A DNA stretch of 5,530 bases from an uncultured Agitococcus sp. (lineage in GTDB: Bacteria; Pseudomonadota; Gammaproteobacteria; Pseudomonadales; Moraxellaceae): positions 1 through 5,530 of the forward strand of contig NZ_CALETI010000355.1 in assembly GCF_937920075.1 (NCBI RefSeq), read 5' to 3'. The position numbers and the translations under genes are program-made. Numbering within the stretch: the stretch's first letter is position 1; every line of letters begins with the position of its first letter. The notes under the pieces are model-generated. The model saw only the letters and a program-made list of their open reading frames with translations. It searched no databases and was not told the origin of the DNA. This document shows, piece after piece, positions 5,443-5,530 of this stretch.

Positions 5443-5530
5443 CGTAGGCTAGTCATTGTCGAAGGTTGTAAGCAACCTTGCCATAATTGATAAATCGCTT
5501 GTTCTAACTCATCATTAAAATCACGTTTTA
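5439..5530 (-). CDS. C-terminal fragment of an unidentified protein, runs off the window
   Basis: The minus strand is open from the window edge to a TAG at 5441-5439, giving 29 residues that begin KRDFNDELEQAIYQLWQGC and end TSLR. The piece looks like an amphipathic helix and uses codons like its neighbours (TTA, CAA, GAT, AAT). The other two minus-strand frames hold stops near the edge. It is too short to name. Its stop codon overlaps that of the plus-strand binding-protein gene. Confidence 0.5.
   Translation of the reverse strand, partial: KRDFNDELEQAIYQLWQGCLQPSTMTSLR
5462..5479. other. Short perfect hairpin near convergent gene ends
   Basis: AAGGTTG (5462-5468) pairs with CAACCTT (5473-5479) around a TAAG loop. 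No T-tract follows on either strand, and it lies inside the partial minus-strand reading frame. It may slow or end transcription of the binding-protein unit, but it is not a standard intrinsic terminator. Confidence 0.3.

Overview
The window looks like chromosomal DNA from a moderately AT-rich gammaproteobacterium. Hand counts on sampled 60-base lines give about 32-38% GC at both ends and about 42-48% in the LysR gene. Codon use and gene types (an outer-membrane-type lipoprotein, a LysR regulator, a PGAP1-like hydrolase and periplasmic type-3 solute-binding proteins) would suit a Moraxellales-like or related lineage. That placement is a guess from style, not from a marker gene. No rRNA, tRNA, CRISPR, insertion sequence or phage gene was seen.

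Layout: (1) Positions 1-672 (+) hold the 3' part of a protein I do not recognise; it begins before the window. (2) Positions 699-739 hold a perfect 16-bp stem flanked by A6 and T6, a two-way terminator between convergent genes. (3) Three minus-strand genes read leftward from about 3690: an alpha/beta hydrolase with an intact Ser-Asp-His triad (3662-2496), a LysR-type regulator joined to it by a 4-base ATGA overlap (2499-1627), and a lipoprotein with a duplicated DUF2059-like motif (1562-753). They are probably one transcription unit, ending at the terminator. (4) The divergent intergenic region 3663-3851 carries a strong sigma70 promoter for the hydrolase. A 38-bp near-perfect palindrome lies over its -10 box, predicted start site and Shine-Dalgarno sequence. 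(5) Two plus-strand genes (3852-4646 and 4603-5442) encode paralogous periplasmic type-3 solute-binding proteins. They overlap by 44 bases and share six cysteines with nearly identical spacing. No permease or ATPase gene accompanies them. (6) At the right edge, the last 29 codons of a minus-strand gene run in from outside and converge on the second binding-protein gene with overlapping stop codons.

How the genes may work together: the hydrolase and LysR genes look co-transcribed and translationally coupled, and the palindrome suggests that a dimeric repressor controls the unit. Its core resembles, from memory, operators of the FabR/DesT TetR-family regulators of fatty-acid composition, which would fit a lipase-like first gene; this is inference. 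The paired binding proteins may feed a transporter encoded elsewhere or act as periplasmic sensors. The most notable items are the operator-like palindrome and the tandem six-cysteine binding proteins.
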